NCBI RefSeq assembly: GCF_012062845.1
Contig: NZ_WWNB01000007.1
Location: 1-64,000 of the forward strand
Direction of reading: 5' to 3'
Length of the DNA stretch: 64,000 nt
Origin: Halomonas salinarum
GTDB taxonomy: Bacteria; Pseudomonadota; Gammaproteobacteria; Pseudomonadales; Halomonadaceae
The notes beneath the pieces were generated by a model, which saw only the letters and a list, made by a program, of their open reading frames with translations, searched no databases and was not told the DNA's origin. Of the stretch, positions 25,820 to 38,135 are shown piece after piece. Position numbers and translations under genes: made by a program. How positions within the stretch are numbered: the first letter of the stretch is position 1; every line of letters starts with the position of its first letter.

Positions 25820-28474
25820 TTAACCGGTGTTGCGAAGCCCTGCGGATATACCCGCCATGGTCACCATCAGCGCACGCGTCAGCGCCGGGCTGATGGCCCC
25901 ATCGGCATCCCGATTACGCTGCAGCAGTTCGGCCTGCAAACCGTGCAACGGATCGATATAGGGATTACGTACCTGAATGGCCTGATGAATGAGCGGCGTA
26001 TTTTCAAGGAGCTCGCGCTGGTCGAGGATATCGAGCAGTGCTGCCTGGAGCTTGGTAAAACGTCCGCGCAACTCTCCACCCAACTCCAGAAGCCCTGGTT
26101 CATCGACCAAGCGCCGTTCGTAGTAGGCGGCAATCTCGACATCGGCCTTGGCGGAGAGCATCTCCAACATGTCCAGATAGGTGCCGAAGAAGGGCCAGCG
26201 GCGGCGCATCTCCTGCAAGCGTTCGAGCCCTCCCGGCTCGGCAAGGCGTTTGACGAAGGCCTCGCCGCTACCCAGCCAGGCCGGCAGCATCAAGCGGGTC
26301 TGGGTCCAGGCGAAGATCCAGGGGATCGCTCGCAGGGTCTCGACGCCACCATCCTGGCGACGCTTGGCCGGACGCGAGCCCAATGGCAAGCGGCCCAGAG
26401 CGCCCTCCGGCGTCACGGCACGAAAATAGGGCACGAAATCCGGGTTCTCGCGTACCACGCCCACATAGGACTTGTGAGCCACGTCGGCAAGATGGTCCAT
26501 CTCCTCCCGCCAGGCGGGCTCGGGTGCCGGCGGTGGCAACAGTGTCGCCTCGAGCACCGCGCAGGCATAAATCTCCATCGAACGCAGGGCGATATCCGGC
26601 TGACCAAACTTGAAGCGGATCATCTCCCCCTGCTCCGTGACCCTGAGGCTGCCATTTACCGAGCCTGGCGGTTGAGAAAGTATGGCCGCATGCGCCGGGC
26701 CGCCCCCTCGACCGACAGTGCCACCACGACCATGGAAAAGGGTCAGATTCACTCCGTGGCGTTTGCAGACCTCGACCAGGGTCTCTTGTGACCGGTACTG
26801 AGCCCAGGCTGCGGCCAACTGCCCGGCATCCTTGGCCGAGTCGGAGTAACCAATCATCACCTCCTGCTCGTCACCGGCCAGGCGGCGATAGTCCGGAAGC
26901 GCCAGCAGCCGGTCGATGACATCACCGGCCCGGTTCAAGTCATCCAGCGTCTCGAAAAGCGGTGCGATGGGTAGGGTGACATCGCCGCCGACCTCTTTCA
27001 TCAGCAGGGCAACCGCCAGCACGTCGGAGGGTTGTCCGGCCATGGAAATGATGTAGGTACCCAGCGCCTCGCGCTTCTCGGAGGCGATCACCCGAAAGGT
27101 ATCGATGACCTCGCGGGTTTCCTCGGAGCACTCCCAGCGACGCGGAATCAGCGGGCGGCGGGACGTAAGCTCGCCGAGCAGAAAGTCCTGGCGCTTGGCT
27201 TCGTCCCACTCCTGGTAACGACCCAGCCCCAGGTAGTCAGTCAGCTCGTCGAACACCTGGCTATGACGAGACGATTCTTGACGCAGGTCGAGCTTGGTCA
27301 GGGTGACGCCGAATACGGCGACACGGCGTAGCGTATCCAGCAACACGCCGTTGGCGATGGTATCCAGGCCGACATCGCACAGCGAGCGATAACACGCCAG
27401 CAGCGGCGCATAGAGCTGATCACGGTGCTCGATGATCGGCCCACCCTCATGGGGCTCACCGTCAAGAGCTGCCTTGGCCCAGTCACGGGTCGCCTCGAGC
27501 TTGGTAGAGACGCGCTTGAGCAGCTCCCGATAGGGCTCCTGGGCATCACCCACCTCCGCACGCAGGGCGCTGTTGGCCTTCCACATCGACAGCTCGGCCT
27601 TGAGCTGATCGAGATCGCGCAGATAAAGATCCGCCGCCATCCAGCGGCCCAGCAACAGGACCTCGCGGGTAACCTTGGCGGTGACATTGGGATTGCCATC
27701 GCGATCACCCCCCATCCAGGAGGCAAAGCGCAGCGGCGCGGCATCCAGCGGCAGGCGCTCGCCCGCCGCCTCGAGCAGCAGGTTATCGAGGTCACGATGG
27801 AAATCAGGCACCGCCTGCCACAGCGAGTTCTCGATCACCGCAAAGCCCCACTTGGCCTCATCGACCGGCGAGGGACGCTCGTGACGAATCTCGTCGGTAT
27901 GCCAGGCCTGGCTGATCAACTCCTCCAGCCGGCCATGGACCCGCGACTGCTTCTCGACGGAATCGACCGATGATTCGAGACCGGTCAGGCAGTCGTCGAT
28001 GGCATCGTATTTCTGAATCAGCGTGCGGCGAATCACCTCGGTGGGGTGCGCGGTCAACACCAGCTCGACGCGCATGCTGGCCAGTGACTCGACCAACTCG
28101 CGAGGCGAGTGACCGGCCTTGCGAGCGCGAGCGATCAGGTCGCCAAGCTCAGGCTGCGAGCCCGGCTTATAATCCTCGACGCGACGAAAGCGCGCGCGGT
28201 AGTGCTGCTCGGCGATATTGGCAAGATTCAAGAACTGGTTGAAGGCACGAGTCACCGGCAAGAGATCACGATCAGGCAGCCGGCGCAGATACTCGATCAG
28301 CTCGCGCCGACCTTCGGTATCACCCTGCCGGCCGCGCTTGGCGAAGCCGCGAATGGTCTCGATCTTGTCGACGAAGCTTTCGCCCTGATCATCGGCGATG
28401 GTGCGGCCCAGGCTATCACCCAGTACGCGGACGTTCTCTCGCAAGGATTCATGCAGATCATCGCTCACAGACAT
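25820..28474 (-). CDS. ppc: Phosphoenolpyruvate carboxylase
   Basis: An 884-residue cytoplasmic enzyme that carboxylates phosphoenolpyruvate with bicarbonate to oxaloacetate, refilling the TCA cycle. Signatures: VLTAHPTEVIRRTLI with the catalytic His (about residue 138), FHGRGGTVGRGGGPAHAAIL, the mobile loop near residue 580, and the invariant C-terminal GLRNTG that completes the active site. Length matches the bacterial family. It is monocistronic, 98 bases from mazG, with a hairpin terminator downstream. The start MSVSDDLHESL is preceded by AGGGATGTC, a moderate ribosome-binding site. Confidence 0.97.
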   Translation of the reverse strand: MSVSDDLHESLRENVRVLGDSLGRTIADDQGESFVDKIETIRGFAKRGRQGDTEGRRELIEYLRRLPDRDLLPVTRAFNQFLNLANIAEQHYRARFRRVEDYKPGSQPELGDLIARARKAGHSPRELVESLASMRVELVLTAHPTEVIRRTLIQKYDAIDDCLTGLESSVDSVEKQSRVHGRLEELISQAWHTDEIRHERPSPVDEAKWGFAVIENSLWQAVPDFHRDLDNLLLEAAGERLPLDAAPLRFASWMGGDRDGNPNVTAKVTREVLLLGRWMAADLYLRDLDQLKAELSMWKANSALRAEVGDAQEPYRELLKRVSTKLEATRDWAKAALDGEPHEGGPIIEHRDQLYAPLLACYRSLCDVGLDTIANGVLLDTLRRVAVFGVTLTKLDLRQESSRHSQVFDELTDYLGLGRYQEWDEAKRQDFLLGELTSRRPLIPRRWECSEETREVIDTFRVIASEKREALGTYIISMAGQPSDVLAVALLMKEVGGDVTLPIAPLFETLDDLNRAGDVIDRLLALPDYRRLAGDEQEVMIGYSDSAKDAGQLAAAWAQYRSQETLVEVCKRHGVNLTLFHGRGGTVGRGGGPAHAAILSQPPGSVNGSLRVTEQGEMIRFKFGQPDIALRSMEIYACAVLEATLLPPPAPEPAWREEMDHLADVAHKSYVGVVRENPDFVPYFRAVTPEGALGRLPLGSRPAKRRQDGGVETLRAIPWIFAWTQTRLMLPAWLGSGEAFVKRLAEPGGLERLQEMRRRWPFFGTYLDMLEMLSAKADVEIAAYYERRLVDEPGLLELGGELRGRFTKLQAALLDILDQRELLENTPLIHQAIQVRNPYIDPLHGLQAELLQRNRDADGAISPALTRALMVTMAGISAGLRNTG

Positions 28475-28572
28475 CCCTCCTGTCGGCTATCGGTATTATT
28501 GAACCGCTACTTCAAGGTTAACTCGCTGCGCCCCACCCCGTAATTTGCAATGAGGTCATTCGAGCCCCTTGA

Positions 28573-29415
28573 TCAAGCATCCTTTTCTAGCGCCTTGGCG
28601 GCTTGCCAATGCATTTCCATATCGTCGAGTGTCGCCTGCCCGGGTGACTTGCCTTCGCCGGCCAGAGCGGCCTCCACATGGCGAAAACGGCGCTCGAACT
28701 TGGCATTGGTACCACGCAGACGCTGCTCGGGATCGGTCTTGAGGGTGCGGGCCAGGTTGACGACGGCGAACAGCAGGTCACCCACCTCCTCACCGGCCTG
28801 TTCCTGATCACCAGCGGCCAGCGCCTCCTCGACCTCGTCGAGCTCTTCTCGAATCTTCTCCAGTACGCCGCGATGATCGGGCCAGTCGAAGCCGACCCGC
28901 GCGGCCCGCTTGGAGAGCTTGGCGGCACGGCTGAGTGCCGGCAGGCTACGGGGCACGTCATCAAGTACCGAATGGGCCTCGGCATCAGGACGTGCTCGCT
29001 CGGCGCGCTCCTCGGCCTTGAGGGTCTCCCAGCGGGAATGGACTTGTGCGGTCTCTACCTGGGCAGCGACACCACTATCGCGACGCGACCCCAGGGTGCC
29101 ATCGGGAAAGACATGGGGGTGGCGACGCAGCATCTTGGCGGTCAGCACATGGACCACCTCATGGAAATCGAACCGCCCTTCCTCATGGCCAAACTGGCTG
29201 TAGTAGATCACCTGGAACAAAAGGTCCCCGAGCTCGCCGGGCAACTCATCGAAGGCGCGACGCTCGATGGCATCGGCGACCTCATAGGCCTCCTCAAGCG
29301 TGTGCGGCACGATCGAGTCCCAGTCCTGCTTGAGATCCCAGGGACAGCCCTGCTCTGCATCGCGCAGTACCGACATTAGCGTCAGCAGATCGTCTAGGCT
29401 GTGACGCTCGTTCAT
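28573..29415 (-). CDS. mazG: Nucleoside triphosphate pyrophosphohydrolase MazG
   Basis: A 280-residue MazG that hydrolyses (d)NTPs to the monophosphates. Two MazG modules are visible: the N-terminal one with GCPWDLKQDWDSIVPHTLEE and EAYEVADAI, carrying the Glu cluster that binds Mg2+ (residues about 22-60), and a C-terminal one with EIREELDEVEEAL and EEVGDLLFAVVNLARTL. In E. coli MazG lowers ppGpp levels and lies after relA-mazEF; here it follows relA directly with a four-base ATGA overlap, so both are translated from one mRNA. A low-complexity acidic segment at about 118-140 links the modules. Confidence 0.94.
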   Translation of the reverse strand: MNERHSLDDLLTLMSVLRDAEQGCPWDLKQDWDSIVPHTLEEAYEVADAIERRAFDELPGELGDLLFQVIYYSQFGHEEGRFDFHEVVHVLTAKMLRRHPHVFPDGTLGSRRDSGVAAQVETAQVHSRWETLKAEERAERARPDAEAHSVLDDVPRSLPALSRAAKLSKRAARVGFDWPDHRGVLEKIREELDEVEEALAAGDQEQAGEEVGDLLFAVVNLARTLKTDPEQRLRGTNAKFERRFRHVEAALAGEGKSPGQATLDDMEMHWQAAKALEKDA

Positions 29416-31685
29416 GATCGCTTCCCTTTACGGCTGGTTTTTCCGCCGCTTCTCAGGCGCTTGACGTCGAGCACGTTGGACAGCTGCTGGATGTGCGAGA
29501 ACAGCCGCCCCAGGGTTTCCAGGCCATCGACCTCGAGCGTAATGGTGATTATCGCAAGCCCCTCGACCTCATCGGTCTGGGTGTTCACAGACAATACGTT
29601 GACCTTATCGTTGCCCAGCACACTGGTGACATCACGCAGCAAACCGGAACGGTTCCAGGCCTCGATCTCGATATCCACCGGGTAACGAGTCACCGACCGC
29701 TCTCCCCACTCGACCTCGATGATGCGCTTGGGCTCGTCGAGGCGTAGCTGGAGAATATTGGGGCAATCCTGGCGGTGTACAGTGACGCCGCGGCCCTGAG
29801 TGATGAAGCCGACGATGGCTTCGCCCGGCACCGGGTGGCAGCAATTCGCCATGCTGGTCTTGAGATTGCCGACCCCGAGCACGGTGATGTCCTGACCACC
29901 GGCAGCATGCTTCTCGCGGCGCGGCTTGGCCAGTAGGCGGTCAAGTTGTTCCTGATCATCGCTCTCGCCGAAGAGTTGCTGGGCCTGATTCAGTACCTGG
30001 CCAATGCGCAGATCGCCGGCACCGATGGCTGCGTACATGTCCTCCGGGGTCGTGTAGTTGACCTTCTTCGCCAGGGTCGTCAGGTCGATATTCTCGACGT
30101 CGAGACGTTTCATTTCCTTGTCGAAGAGCGCCTTGCCTTCCTCGAGGTTCTGACCGCGGGCCTGCTGCTTGAACCAGGCCTGGATCTTGGCGCGAGCCCT
30201 GGAGGTGCGTACGAAACCTAACGAGGGATTCAGCCAGTCGCGACTGGGACCGCCCTTGGTGGCCGTGAGGATTTCCACCTGCTGGCCTGTCGAGAGCTCA
30301 TAGGTCAGGGGCACGATACGGCCGTTGACCTTGGCACCGCGACAACGGTGGCCGATCTCGGTGTGTACCCGGTAGGCGAAATCGACCGGCGTGGCGACCC
30401 GTGGCAGATCAATGACATGACCCTCGGGCGTGAAGACGTAGATGCGGTCAGGCGCCACATCACTGGATAGCTCTTCGCGCAGGTCGCCGAATCCGCCGAC
30501 CTCCTCCTGCCATTCGAGCACCTGGCGCAGCCAGGCAATCTTGTCTTCGTAGCTGCGGCTCTTGGCCTTGGTATCGTGTCCCTTGTAACGCCAATGGGCA
30601 CAGACGCCCAGCTCCGCTTCTTCGTGCATGGCGAAGGTGCGGATCTGGATCTCGAGTACCTTGTTTTCGGGACCAAACACGGCGGTGTGCAGCGACTGAT
30701 AGCCGTTCTTCTTGGGATTGGCGATGTAGTCGTCAAACTCGTTGGGCACGTGATGCCAGCGAGAATGCACGATACCCAGCACCGTGTAGCAGTCGGCTAC
30801 GCGAGGCACCAGGATGCGCACGGCCCGCACGTCATAAACCTGGGAGAAGTCGATGTGCTTGCGCTGCATCTTCCGCCAGATTGAATAGATGTGCTTGGCG
30901 CGGCCGTCGACGTCGTACTCGTGGATATCCTGCGCTTCCAGAAGCTGCTTGAGCGTGCCCACCACATCGTTGATGTAACGCGTACGGTCGAGTCGCTTCT
31001 CGGCCAGTTGCTTGGCAATCGCCTTGTACTCGGCCTCGTGGAGATAGCGAAAGGACAGGTCCTCGAGTTCCCACTTGAGATGACCGATGCCCAGCCGGTG
31101 CGCCAGTGGGGCATAGATGTCAAACACTTCACGAGCGACCCGCAGGCGCTTGTCACGGGTAGTGTCCTTGACCTGACGCAGGGCGCAGGTCCGCTCGGCA
31201 ATCTTGATCAGTGCGACGCGCACGTCGTCGATCATGGTGACCAGCATGCGCCTCAGGTTGTCCTGCTGGTTATACTGGGACATGTCCTGACTGGGCAGGG
31301 CCTGGTGGCTGATCGCCGCCATCTGCAACACGCCCTCAATCAGGCTGGCAACTTCCTTGCCAAAACGCTTCTCGACGGCCTCGACCGAGATCAGCTTGAC
31401 GCGCACCGAGCGATACAGCACGGCGGCTTCGAGGGCGACCTGGTCGAGTTTGAGCTCACTGAGGATGTCGGCCATCTCCAGGCTCATGCGATAGCTGGAG
31501 CCATAACCCAGCCCGAACTGCTGGGCCTGGCTGGCCTGTTCTGAAAGGCTCCTTGCCAGTTCACAGGCCTCGCGCATCCGGCTTTTGTCGGTCAGTACGG
31601 CTTCCTCGCCGAGATGTGCCAGCCATTGATCAAGATCCACCGAACCATCGGCGGTCAACGGCTGGTCATCACGCACCTTCACCAT
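29412..31685 (-). CDS. relA: (p)ppGpp synthetase RelA
   Basis: A 757-residue ribosome-associated alarmone synthetase. The N-terminal hydrolase-like domain lacks the catalytic HD pair (VLYRSVRVKLISVEAV replaces it), so this is monofunctional RelA rather than SpoT. The synthetase domain contains DVRAVRILVPRVADCYTVLG and the G-loop region FDDYIANPKKNGYQSLHTAV (about residues 310-330), then TGS (IYVFTPEGHVIDLPRVATPV), a zinc-finger-like and ACT domain at the C-terminus. It responds to uncharged tRNA at starvation. It overlaps rlmD by 17 bases and mazG by four, in the operon cysM-rlmD-relA-mazG; GGAG in the end of rlmD provides its ribosome-binding site. Confidence 0.96.
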   Translation of the reverse strand: MVKVRDDQPLTADGSVDLDQWLAHLGEEAVLTDKSRMREACELARSLSEQASQAQQFGLGYGSSYRMSLEMADILSELKLDQVALEAAVLYRSVRVKLISVEAVEKRFGKEVASLIEGVLQMAAISHQALPSQDMSQYNQQDNLRRMLVTMIDDVRVALIKIAERTCALRQVKDTTRDKRLRVAREVFDIYAPLAHRLGIGHLKWELEDLSFRYLHEAEYKAIAKQLAEKRLDRTRYINDVVGTLKQLLEAQDIHEYDVDGRAKHIYSIWRKMQRKHIDFSQVYDVRAVRILVPRVADCYTVLGIVHSRWHHVPNEFDDYIANPKKNGYQSLHTAVFGPENKVLEIQIRTFAMHEEAELGVCAHWRYKGHDTKAKSRSYEDKIAWLRQVLEWQEEVGGFGDLREELSSDVAPDRIYVFTPEGHVIDLPRVATPVDFAYRVHTEIGHRCRGAKVNGRIVPLTYELSTGQQVEILTATKGGPSRDWLNPSLGFVRTSRARAKIQAWFKQQARGQNLEEGKALFDKEMKRLDVENIDLTTLAKKVNYTTPEDMYAAIGAGDLRIGQVLNQAQQLFGESDDQEQLDRLLAKPRREKHAAGGQDITVLGVGNLKTSMANCCHPVPGEAIVGFITQGRGVTVHRQDCPNILQLRLDEPKRIIEVEWGERSVTRYPVDIEIEAWNRSGLLRDVTSVLGNDKVNVLSVNTQTDEVEGLAIITITLEVDGLETLGRLFSHIQQLSNVLDVKRLRSGGKTSRKGKRS

Positions 31686-33138
31686 GGTGCTTCACTCCTT
31701 TGCCATCTGCGCCGGCCTTCGCGTACGCAGGAAATTCGGGGTGCTCAAACAACAACACAGACTCGAGATGGGCGGTCTGGGCAAACATGTCGGCGACGGC
31801 GGCGCGTTTGACCCGGTAGCCAGCGGCCACCAGGTGCGCCGCATCCCGGGCAAGCGTTGCCGAGTCGCAGGACACATAGAGAATACGCAGAACGCGGGAG
31901 GCGGCTAGCTGTCTTGCTAGCGCTTCAGCGCCCTCCCGGGGCGGATCAAGCACGACCAGGTCCCAGCTGGCCTCTTCCATCAAGGCGCGAGCCTGGTCGT
32001 CACGACTCAGGTCAGCCTGGCGAGCCGTGATCCCGTCAAAACCGTTTCGGTGGGCGTTGGCAGCCAGACGCTCGACCATCAGCGGGTTGCCTTCTACCCC
32101 TGTCACGTCACCGGTGAAAGCAGCGAGGGCCAGGCTGAAGTTGCCCACCCCGGCGAAGCAGTCGAGCACCCGCTCGCCAGCGCGAGGTGACAGCCACTCA
32201 AGCGCGGTGTCGACCAGGCGCTGGTTGACGACGGCATTCACCTGCAGAAAGTCCCCCGGCGCGAAGCCCAGCACCAGCTCTCGCCTGGGTACGTGTGACT
32301 CATCCGACGCGGGTAGCGTCAGGTGGTAATGAAGATCCGGTGCCTTTGTCAGCCACTCGAGTTGAGGCGAGTCTCGGCCGACCCACCAGCCAAGCGACAG
32401 CTCATGGACGCTGGCAAAGGCTTGCCAGCGCTCTGCGTCCTTGGGCTGGTCACGCAACTGACGTACGACCAGACAGATGCCCGCGTCGCTTGCAATGAGC
32501 TCAATGTGCCCCACCTGGCGCGGCGCTTCGAGCGTTGCGAGCTGCTCGCGCAATGGCGCCAGCAAGGCCGCAAGCGCCGGCACCAATACCGGACACACCG
32601 CCATGTCGATCAGGTGGTGGCTACCCCGGGCACGAAAGCCCAGGTGAATATCGCCGGCACCGTCGACCTTAACGCCAAGCCGAGCACGGCGCCGGTAACC
32701 CAATCCTTCTGCGGTCAGCCATGCTGGCGATTCCGCGAGCTTGAGCCCCTGGCGAGCCAACTGTTCGACGAGCACCTGCTGTTTATGATGACGCTGGGCC
32801 TCAAGCGCCTGATGCTGCAGATCGCAGCCACCGCAGACGCCAAAATGCGGGCAGGCTGGCTCAACGCGATCAGGCGAGGCGGTGATCACTTCGCGTACAT
32901 GCGCTTCGTCGAAGCGTTGGCGGCTCTTGTGCACGGCCACCTCGACTCGCTCACCAGGCAAGGCGCGATCCACAAACAAGGTCTTGCCTTGCGCATTGCG
33001 CGCCACGCCTCGGCCGTCATGGGCAAGCCGCAGAATATCCACGGCCCGGTCTTGTGCATCTGCCTGCTGAGTCGGAGGCGTCACCGACGCCTTCCGCGTG
33101 CTGGTTTTGGGCGCGCGGCGTTTGCCTAGCATCGCCAT
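31669..33138 (-). CDS. rlmD: 23S rRNA (uracil1939-C5)-methyltransferase RlmD
   Basis: A 489-residue S-adenosylmethionine-dependent enzyme that methylates U1939 of 23S rRNA. A TRAM domain occupies residues about 35-90, then a [4Fe-4S] cluster motif CPHFGVCGGCDLQHQ (three Cys) with a fourth Cys later (AVCPVLVP), the SAM-binding RVLDCFAGVGNFSLALAAFT, and the catalytic Cys in ILYVSCDSATLARD. The start at 33138 is one base after the cysM stop, so translation is coupled, with GGAG in the end of cysM. A longer N-terminal extension over cysM is rejected. Confidence 0.95.
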   Translation of the reverse strand: MAMLGKRRAPKTSTRKASVTPPTQQADAQDRAVDILRLAHDGRGVARNAQGKTLFVDRALPGERVEVAVHKSRQRFDEAHVREVITASPDRVEPACPHFGVCGGCDLQHQALEAQRHHKQQVLVEQLARQGLKLAESPAWLTAEGLGYRRRARLGVKVDGAGDIHLGFRARGSHHLIDMAVCPVLVPALAALLAPLREQLATLEAPRQVGHIELIASDAGICLVVRQLRDQPKDAERWQAFASVHELSLGWWVGRDSPQLEWLTKAPDLHYHLTLPASDESHVPRRELVLGFAPGDFLQVNAVVNQRLVDTALEWLSPRAGERVLDCFAGVGNFSLALAAFTGDVTGVEGNPLMVERLAANAHRNGFDGITARQADLSRDDQARALMEEASWDLVVLDPPREGAEALARQLAASRVLRILYVSCDSATLARDAAHLVAAGYRVKRAAVADMFAQTAHLESVLLFEHPEFPAYAKAGADGKGVKHHGEGA

Positions 33139-33139
33139 G

Positions 33140-34036
33140 TCATTGCTCCGGGGCGTAGAGGCCAGTAGACAGATAACGATCGCCTCGATCGCAGACAATG
33201 AAGGCGATGACGGCGTTCTCGACCTCCTCCGCGACCTTGAGGGCACCCGCGAGGCTGCCACCCGAGGAAACACCAGCAAAGATTCCCTCTTCTCTGGCCA
33301 GCCGACGCATATGCTCCTCCGCTTCGGTTTGCCCCACATCGATCACCCGGTCGACCCGCGCAGGCTCGAAGATGCTCGGCAAATAGGCCTCGGGCCAACG
33401 GCGGATGCCGGCAATGCTGGCTCCATCCTCTGGTTGCAGGCCGATGATCTGCACGTCGGGGTTCTGCTCCTTGAGGTAGCGCGACACCCCCATGATGGTG
33501 CCGGTAGTGCCCATCGAGCTAATGAAGTGGGTAATCGTCCCCTCTGTCTGGCGCCACAACTCAGGCCCGGTGGTGCGATAATGCGCCATGGGGTTATCAG
33601 GGTTGGCGAACTGATTGAGCGGTTTACCCTCACCGCGGCTGACCATGCTATTGGCCAGATCCCGCGCGCCCTCCATGCCCTCTTCCCGGGTGACCGGAAT
33701 CAGCTCGGCACCGAAGGCCGCCATCGCCTGCTTGCGCTCATTCGAGGCGTTATCCGGCATGATCAGCACCATGCGATAGCCCTTCATGGCAGCCGCCATG
33801 GCCAGCGCAATGCCGGTATTACCTGACGTGGCCTCGATCAGCGTATCGCCCGGTGCAATCTCGCCACGCGCTTCGGCCTCGGCGATCATCGAAAGCGCCG
33901 GCCGGTCCTTGACCGAGCCCGCCGGGTTGTTGCCTTCGAGCTTGGCCAGTAGCGTGTTATTGCGGCCAGCGGCAATGCGCTTCAGGCGCACCAGCGGGGT
34001 ATTGCCAACCACATCCTCGAGCGTGGGAAAATCCAT
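33140..34036 (-). CDS. cysM: Cysteine synthase B (O-acetylserine sulfhydrylase) CysM
   Basis: A 298-residue pyridoxal-phosphate enzyme that makes cysteine from O-acetylserine with sulfide or thiosulfate. The PLP Lys is in NNPAGSVKDRPALSMI (about residue 43), the substrate loop is ATSGNTGIALAMAA, the phosphate loop SSMGTTGTIMGVSRY, and GVSSGGSLAGAL and the CDRGDRYLSTGLY end match CysM rather than CysK. First gene of the operon leading to relA, an arrangement also seen in pseudomonads. AGAAGGAAGG precedes the ATG. Divergent from barA across a 119-base gap that must hold both promoters. Confidence 0.95.
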   Translation of the reverse strand: MDFPTLEDVVGNTPLVRLKRIAAGRNNTLLAKLEGNNPAGSVKDRPALSMIAEAEARGEIAPGDTLIEATSGNTGIALAMAAAMKGYRMVLIMPDNASNERKQAMAAFGAELIPVTREEGMEGARDLANSMVSRGEGKPLNQFANPDNPMAHYRTTGPELWRQTEGTITHFISSMGTTGTIMGVSRYLKEQNPDVQIIGLQPEDGASIAGIRRWPEAYLPSIFEPARVDRVIDVGQTEAEEHMRRLAREEGIFAGVSSGGSLAGALKVAEEVENAVIAFIVCDRGDRYLSTGLYAPEQ

Positions 34037-34155
34037 CTAACCTTCCTTCTGGAAAAGTCTTTAGTCGCATTATATCGCCGGGCGTGTCGCGGTGACAGGG
34101 ATCGACAATGGCTATGGCATACTGCATGCAAATGAAGTCCTTTAGAGAATTGTGA

Positions 34156-36873
<2,718 letters not shown>

Positions 36874-36895
36874 GCGTCAGGAAAAGGTGGCGCCA

Positions 36896-37273
36896 CTAGC
36901 CCTCGAGTACCACCAGCGCCAGCGCAAGCTCGGCCTCATCGGAGATTGATAAATGCATACCGGTCACGCCCAGGCGCTCAGCCAGGATCTGGGCCTGGCC
37001 GGAAAGGGTCAGGGAGGGTCGACCCAGGCTATCGTTGACCACCTGAATATCGCTCCAGCGCATGCCCTGGCGCATGCCGGTACCCAGCGCCTTGACGAAG
37101 GCCTCCTTGGCAGCAAAGCGTTTGGCCAGATAGGCAGCAGGCTGGCCGTGCTCCGCCAATCGACTCAGCTCATGCCCCCCAAGCAGGCGCGCCGCAAAGC
37201 GATCGCCATGGCGCGCCATGGCGATCTCGAAACGCCCCACCCGCGCGATATCGGTGCCGATACCGAGAATCAA
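36896..37273 (-). CDS. acpS: Holo-[acyl-carrier-protein] synthase AcpS
   Basis: A 125-residue 4'-phosphopantetheinyl transferase that activates acyl carrier protein for fatty acid synthesis. The Mg2+-binding GIGTDIARVGRFE (Asp8) and AYLAKRFAAKEAFVKALGTG (Glu) motifs are both present, with RWSDIQVVNDSLGRPSL after. It is the last gene of the rnc-era-recO-pdxJ-acpS run, five bases after pdxJ, as in many gammaproteobacteria. It ends 22 bases from the end of barA (convergent). Confidence 0.95.
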   Translation of the reverse strand: MILGIGTDIARVGRFEIAMARHGDRFAARLLGGHELSRLAEHGQPAAYLAKRFAAKEAFVKALGTGMRQGMRWSDIQVVNDSLGRPSLTLSGQAQILAERLGVTGMHLSISDEAELALALVVLEG

Positions 37274-37278
37274 CTGGG

Positions 37279-38082
37279 CTAGCTCTCGCCGTGGTCATGG
37301 TGGTGGTCATGGTCATGATCGTGGGTTTCCATGGCCGCCACCAGGCCGGCTTCCTGTCCGGCGATCGCCAGCCGTTTCATGTCGGCCACCGCCTCCTTGA
37401 GACCGACAAACAGCGAACGGGCGATGATCGCATGGCCGATATTGAGCTCGGTGAGCCCCGGAATGGCGGCGATCGCCTCGACGTTATGGTAGTGCAGGCC
37501 GTGGCCGGCATTGACCACCAGCCCCAGCTCCAGCGCCATCTCCGCGGCGGCACTCAGCCGCGCGTGCTCGCGCCGGGCCGCGTCACCGCTGGCCTCGGCA
37601 TAGGCGCCGGTGTGCAGCTCGATCACCGGCGCGCCCACGGCTCTCGCCGCTTCGATCTGGGCGGGATCGGGATCGATGAAGAGTGATACCTCGCAACCCG
37701 CCGCGGCCAAGCGCTTGCAAGCGGCAGCAATGTCATCGCTGGCGCCTGCCACGTCGAGCCCGCCCTCGGTGGTCAGTTCCTCGCGCTTTTCCGGCACCAG
37801 GCAGACATGGGCCGGGCGAATCTCTTCGGCCAGCTCGATCATCGCCGGCGTCACCGCCATCTCAAGATTCATGCGTGTGTTGAGCACCTCGTTCAAGAGC
37901 CGAATGTCGCGCTCCTGAATGTGGCGACGGTCTTCACGCAGATGAACCGTGATGCCATCGGCGCCGGCCTCTTCAGCGAGCAGGGCCGCCTGAACCGGAT
38001 CGGGGAAGCGTGTACCGCGAGCCTGGCGCAGGGTGGCGATGTGATCGATGTTGACGCCGAGCAGGATACGAGGGGGGAGCAT
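37279..38082 (-). CDS. pdxJ: Pyridoxine 5'-phosphate synthase PdxJ, with His-rich tail
   Basis: A 267-residue TIM-barrel enzyme that condenses 1-deoxyxylulose 5-phosphate with 3-amino-2-oxopropyl phosphate in vitamin B6 synthesis. Recognisable blocks: [20 protein letters not shown] at the N-terminus, [20 protein letters not shown] with catalytic His, and [20 protein letters not shown] with the phosphate loop. The usual protein ends near residue 250; here it continues with [14 protein letters not shown], an Asp/His run not needed for catalysis that could bind metals. It lies between recO and acpS on the same strand. Confidence 0.95.
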   Translation of the reverse strand: MLPPRILLGVNIDHIATLRQARGTRFPDPVQAALLAEEAGADGITVHLREDRRHIQERDIRLLNEVLNTRMNLEMAVTPAMIELAEEIRPAHVCLVPEKREELTTEGGLDVAGASDDIAAACKRLAAAGCEVSLFIDPDPAQIEAARAVGAPVIELHTGAYAEASGDAARREHARLSAAAEMALELGLVVNAGHGLHYHNVEAIAAIPGLTELNIGHAIIARSLFVGLKEAVADMKRLAIAGQEAGLVAAMETHDHDHDHHHDHGES

Positions 38083-38135
38083 GGCAATCTCTCCAGTAAG
38101 TCATCGGGGAAAAATTCGTGAGCAGGCGGTGCCTA

